A DNA stretch of 64,000 nucleotides from Alicyclobacillus kakegawensis NBRC 103104 (GTDB lineage Bacteria; Bacillota; Bacilli; Alicyclobacillales; Alicyclobacillaceae), in contig NZ_BCRP01000011.1 of NCBI RefSeq assembly GCF_001552655.1, forward strand, positions 1-64,000. Direction: 5' to 3'. The stretch's first letter is position 1. Each line of letters starts with the position of its first letter. This document shows positions 62,787 to 64,000 of this stretch, one piece after another. The notes beneath the pieces were generated by a model. It was not told the DNA's origin. It did not search any database and saw only the letters and a list, made by a program, of their open reading frames with translations. The position numbers and the translations under genes are program-made.

Positions 62787-63824
62787 TCACAGCTCGTCCC
62801 AGTTCAGGTTGGCCGACTTGGTGTAGCTGGTCACCTTCTGCTCAAAAAAGTCGGTCTTGGTCGAGTTGATGGCCGCGTATTGGTCAACCCAGCGCATGGG
62901 GTGATCCGTGACCGCGGGATAGAGCGGGTGAAGATCGAGGGACTTGAGACGCTGGTTGGCCAAATATTTGATGTAGCGGTCAATCAGATCGTCACTGAGG
63001 CCGGCGATCTCGCCCGCGGTCACGTATTGACCCCAGGCGATTTCGTGCTCGACCGCCTGGGCCATCATCGCGCGCAGTTCCTCAACCAGGTCGTCCGTCA
63101 CCAGCTGCGGGTTTTCCTGCCGAATCTCCTGGAAGATATGGCGGAACAGGGCCAGGTGTGTCAGTTCGTCGCGCTGAATGTACTTGATCTCGGACACGGT
63201 GCCGAGCATCTTCCCCTGGCGGCCGAGGGCGAAGAAAAAGCTGAATCCGGAATAGAAGTAGACGCCCTCGAGGATGAAGTTGGCCATCACCGTCTTAACC
63301 AGGTTCCTGTCACTGGGATCGGCGATAAATTCCTCGTAGCGGTCGGTGATGAACTGGTTGCGGCGGAGCAGGTGTTCGTCATTTCGCCACTCGTTGTAGA
63401 TTTGGTCCCGCACCTGGGCGGAGACGACCGAGTCGAGGATGTACCCGTACGACTGGGAGTGCACCGCCTCCTGGAAGGCGTGCACGGTCAGGCACAGGTT
63501 GACCTCGGGGGCGGTGATGTACTCATTGATGTTGGGCAGGTTGTGCGTCTGGATGCTGTCCAGGAAGATGAGAAAGGACAGGATTTTGTTGAACGCCCGC
63601 TGCTCTCCTGGCGTCAACTGTGGGTACTGGCGGGCATCGTCCGCCAGGGCAATCTCCTCGGGAATCCAGAAGTTGCTCATCATCGCCCGGTACATCCGGT
63701 ACGCCCACTCGTACTTGATGTTGTTCAGCTCAATCAGGTTGGTGGTGTTGCCGCCGATGATGCGTCGTTTGCCCCAGTCACGCTCTCCGGCTTCGTTGAA
63801 CAGCTTGGTTCGCTCCAATTGCAT
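62787..63824 (-). CDS. nrdB: ribonucleoside-diphosphate reductase subunit beta (class I)
   Basis: 345-residue R2 subunit that holds the diiron centre and generates the radical. Metal-binding segments are seen: FLDSIQTHN, FQEAVHSQSY (Glu and His pair), EGVYFYSGFSFFFALGRQ, and RDELTHLALF (Glu and His). Downstream of nrdA by about 35 nt, it should be co-transcribed. The C-terminal tail (TKTDFFEQKVTSYTKSANLNWDEL) is the region that docks to NrdA. Confidence 0.92.
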   Translation of the reverse strand: MQLERTKLFNEAGERDWGKRRIIGGNTTNLIELNNIKYEWAYRMYRAMMSNFWIPEEIALADDARQYPQLTPGEQRAFNKILSFLIFLDSIQTHNLPNINEYITAPEVNLCLTVHAFQEAVHSQSYGYILDSVVSAQVRDQIYNEWRNDEHLLRRNQFITDRYEEFIADPSDRNLVKTVMANFILEGVYFYSGFSFFFALGRQGKMLGTVSEIKYIQRDELTHLALFRHIFQEIRQENPQLVTDDLVEELRAMMAQAVEHEIAWGQYVTAGEIAGLSDDLIDRYIKYLANQRLKSLDLHPLYPAVTDHPMRWVDQYAAINSTKTDFFEQKVTSYTKSANLNWDEL

Positions 63825-63860
63825 GGCTGCATGCTCCTTCCGCTTGTTGTACGTCGTCGC

Positions 63861-64000
63861 TCACGCCGAGCAGGCGGCGCAATCCTCCACTTCGAGCGAC
63901 TTGTTGCGCACGTAGTAGATGGTCTTCAGGCCCAACCGCCAGGCCTGCAGGTACAAATCGAGAAAGTCGCGGACATGGATGTCCGGCGTGATGTACAGGT
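63861..64000 (-). CDS. nrdA: ribonucleoside-diphosphate reductase subunit alpha, C-terminal end (partial)
   Basis: Only the last 45 residues lie in the window: LYITPDIHVRDFLDLYLQAW, KTIYYVRNK, and the terminal redox pair DCAACSA that is re-reduced by thioredoxin. The gene continues beyond the right edge. Confidence 0.85.
   Translation of the reverse strand, partial: LYITPDIHVRDFLDLYLQAWRLGLKTIYYVRNKSLEVEDCAACSA

Overview
The window looks like chromosome from a high-GC, endospore-forming Firmicute, probably of the Alicyclobacillaceae (Alicyclobacillus/Kyrpidia type). This is inferred from AGGAGG-type ribosome-binding sites on almost every gene with frequent GTG/TTG starts, an S-box (SAM-I) riboswitch, a YitJ-type Hmt-MTHFR fusion, a DUF1657 spore-associated small gene with a sigma-G-like promoter, and HxlR/Ohr and MurF/Ddl genes of Firmicute type. 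Most of the window is GC-rich. Two stretches (about 33.3-36.5 kb and 52.2-62.5 kb) are visibly more AT-rich and look acquired.

Layout. 0.45-4.0 kb (minus): a lactonase / alcohol dehydrogenase / succinate-semialdehyde dehydrogenase operon whose order matches a gamma-butyrolactone (Blc-type) pathway; the alcohol dehydrogenase carries an apparent N-terminal frameshift. 4.2-8.3 kb (minus): an Rpn-family relic, then the 2-methylcitrate cycle prpC-prpD-prpB. 8.45-9.2 kb: rsuA. 9.2-16.5 kb (minus): a PAS-PAS-GGDEF-EAL protein, sbcD and sbcC. 17.2-22.6 kb: a TauE/SafE permease, lplA with an HAD phosphatase, a MOSC protein, a TPR protein, an unknown protein and DUF1657. 22.7-28.0 kb (minus): ddl, a monofunctional transglycosylase, GIY-YIG, a membrane protein, an MBL hydrolase and FetAB-like export genes, with murF divergent. 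29.7-33.3 kb: a MetE-like methyltransferase, a zinc-ribbon J-domain protein and a P5C dehydrogenase.

33.3-36.3 kb is a graveyard of lantibiotic-type ABC exporter and two-component genes: a response-regulator stub fused by deletion to a beheaded permease, a permease with an in-frame stop, an apparently intact permease, and an ATPase with an internal deletion. 36.6-38.3 kb holds a DJ-1/PfpI protein and divergent ohr/hxlR. 38.4-45.4 kb is a SAM-riboswitch-controlled methionine operon (cystathionine gamma-synthase/lyase, metH, yitJ). 45.5-46.1 kb carries an intact MntA antitoxin followed by a HepT toxin that has lost its middle. 46.3-49.9 kb holds a pirin and the KorA/KorB 2-oxoacid:ferredoxin oxidoreductase.

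50.0-52.1 kb is an ABC-2 exporter operon preceded by what reads as a complete ribosome-mediated transcription attenuator: sigma-A promoter, 55-codon leader ORF, leader-stop hairpin, anti-antiterminator and intrinsic terminator with a perfect 8-bp alternative pairing. 52.2-62.4 kb is a nine-gene catabolic cluster (amidohydrolase, MFS, thioesterase, alcohol DH, aldehyde DH, acyl-CoA ligase, thiolase, enoyl-CoA hydratase, 3-hydroxyacyl-CoA DH). It lacks an acyl-CoA dehydrogenase, which would fit CoA-dependent side-chain shortening of an already unsaturated (cinnamyl-type) alcohol. The right edge has an amino-acid permease remnant and the class I ribonucleotide reductase genes nrdB and partial nrdA.

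All functional calls come from reading motifs and context; no database search was run.
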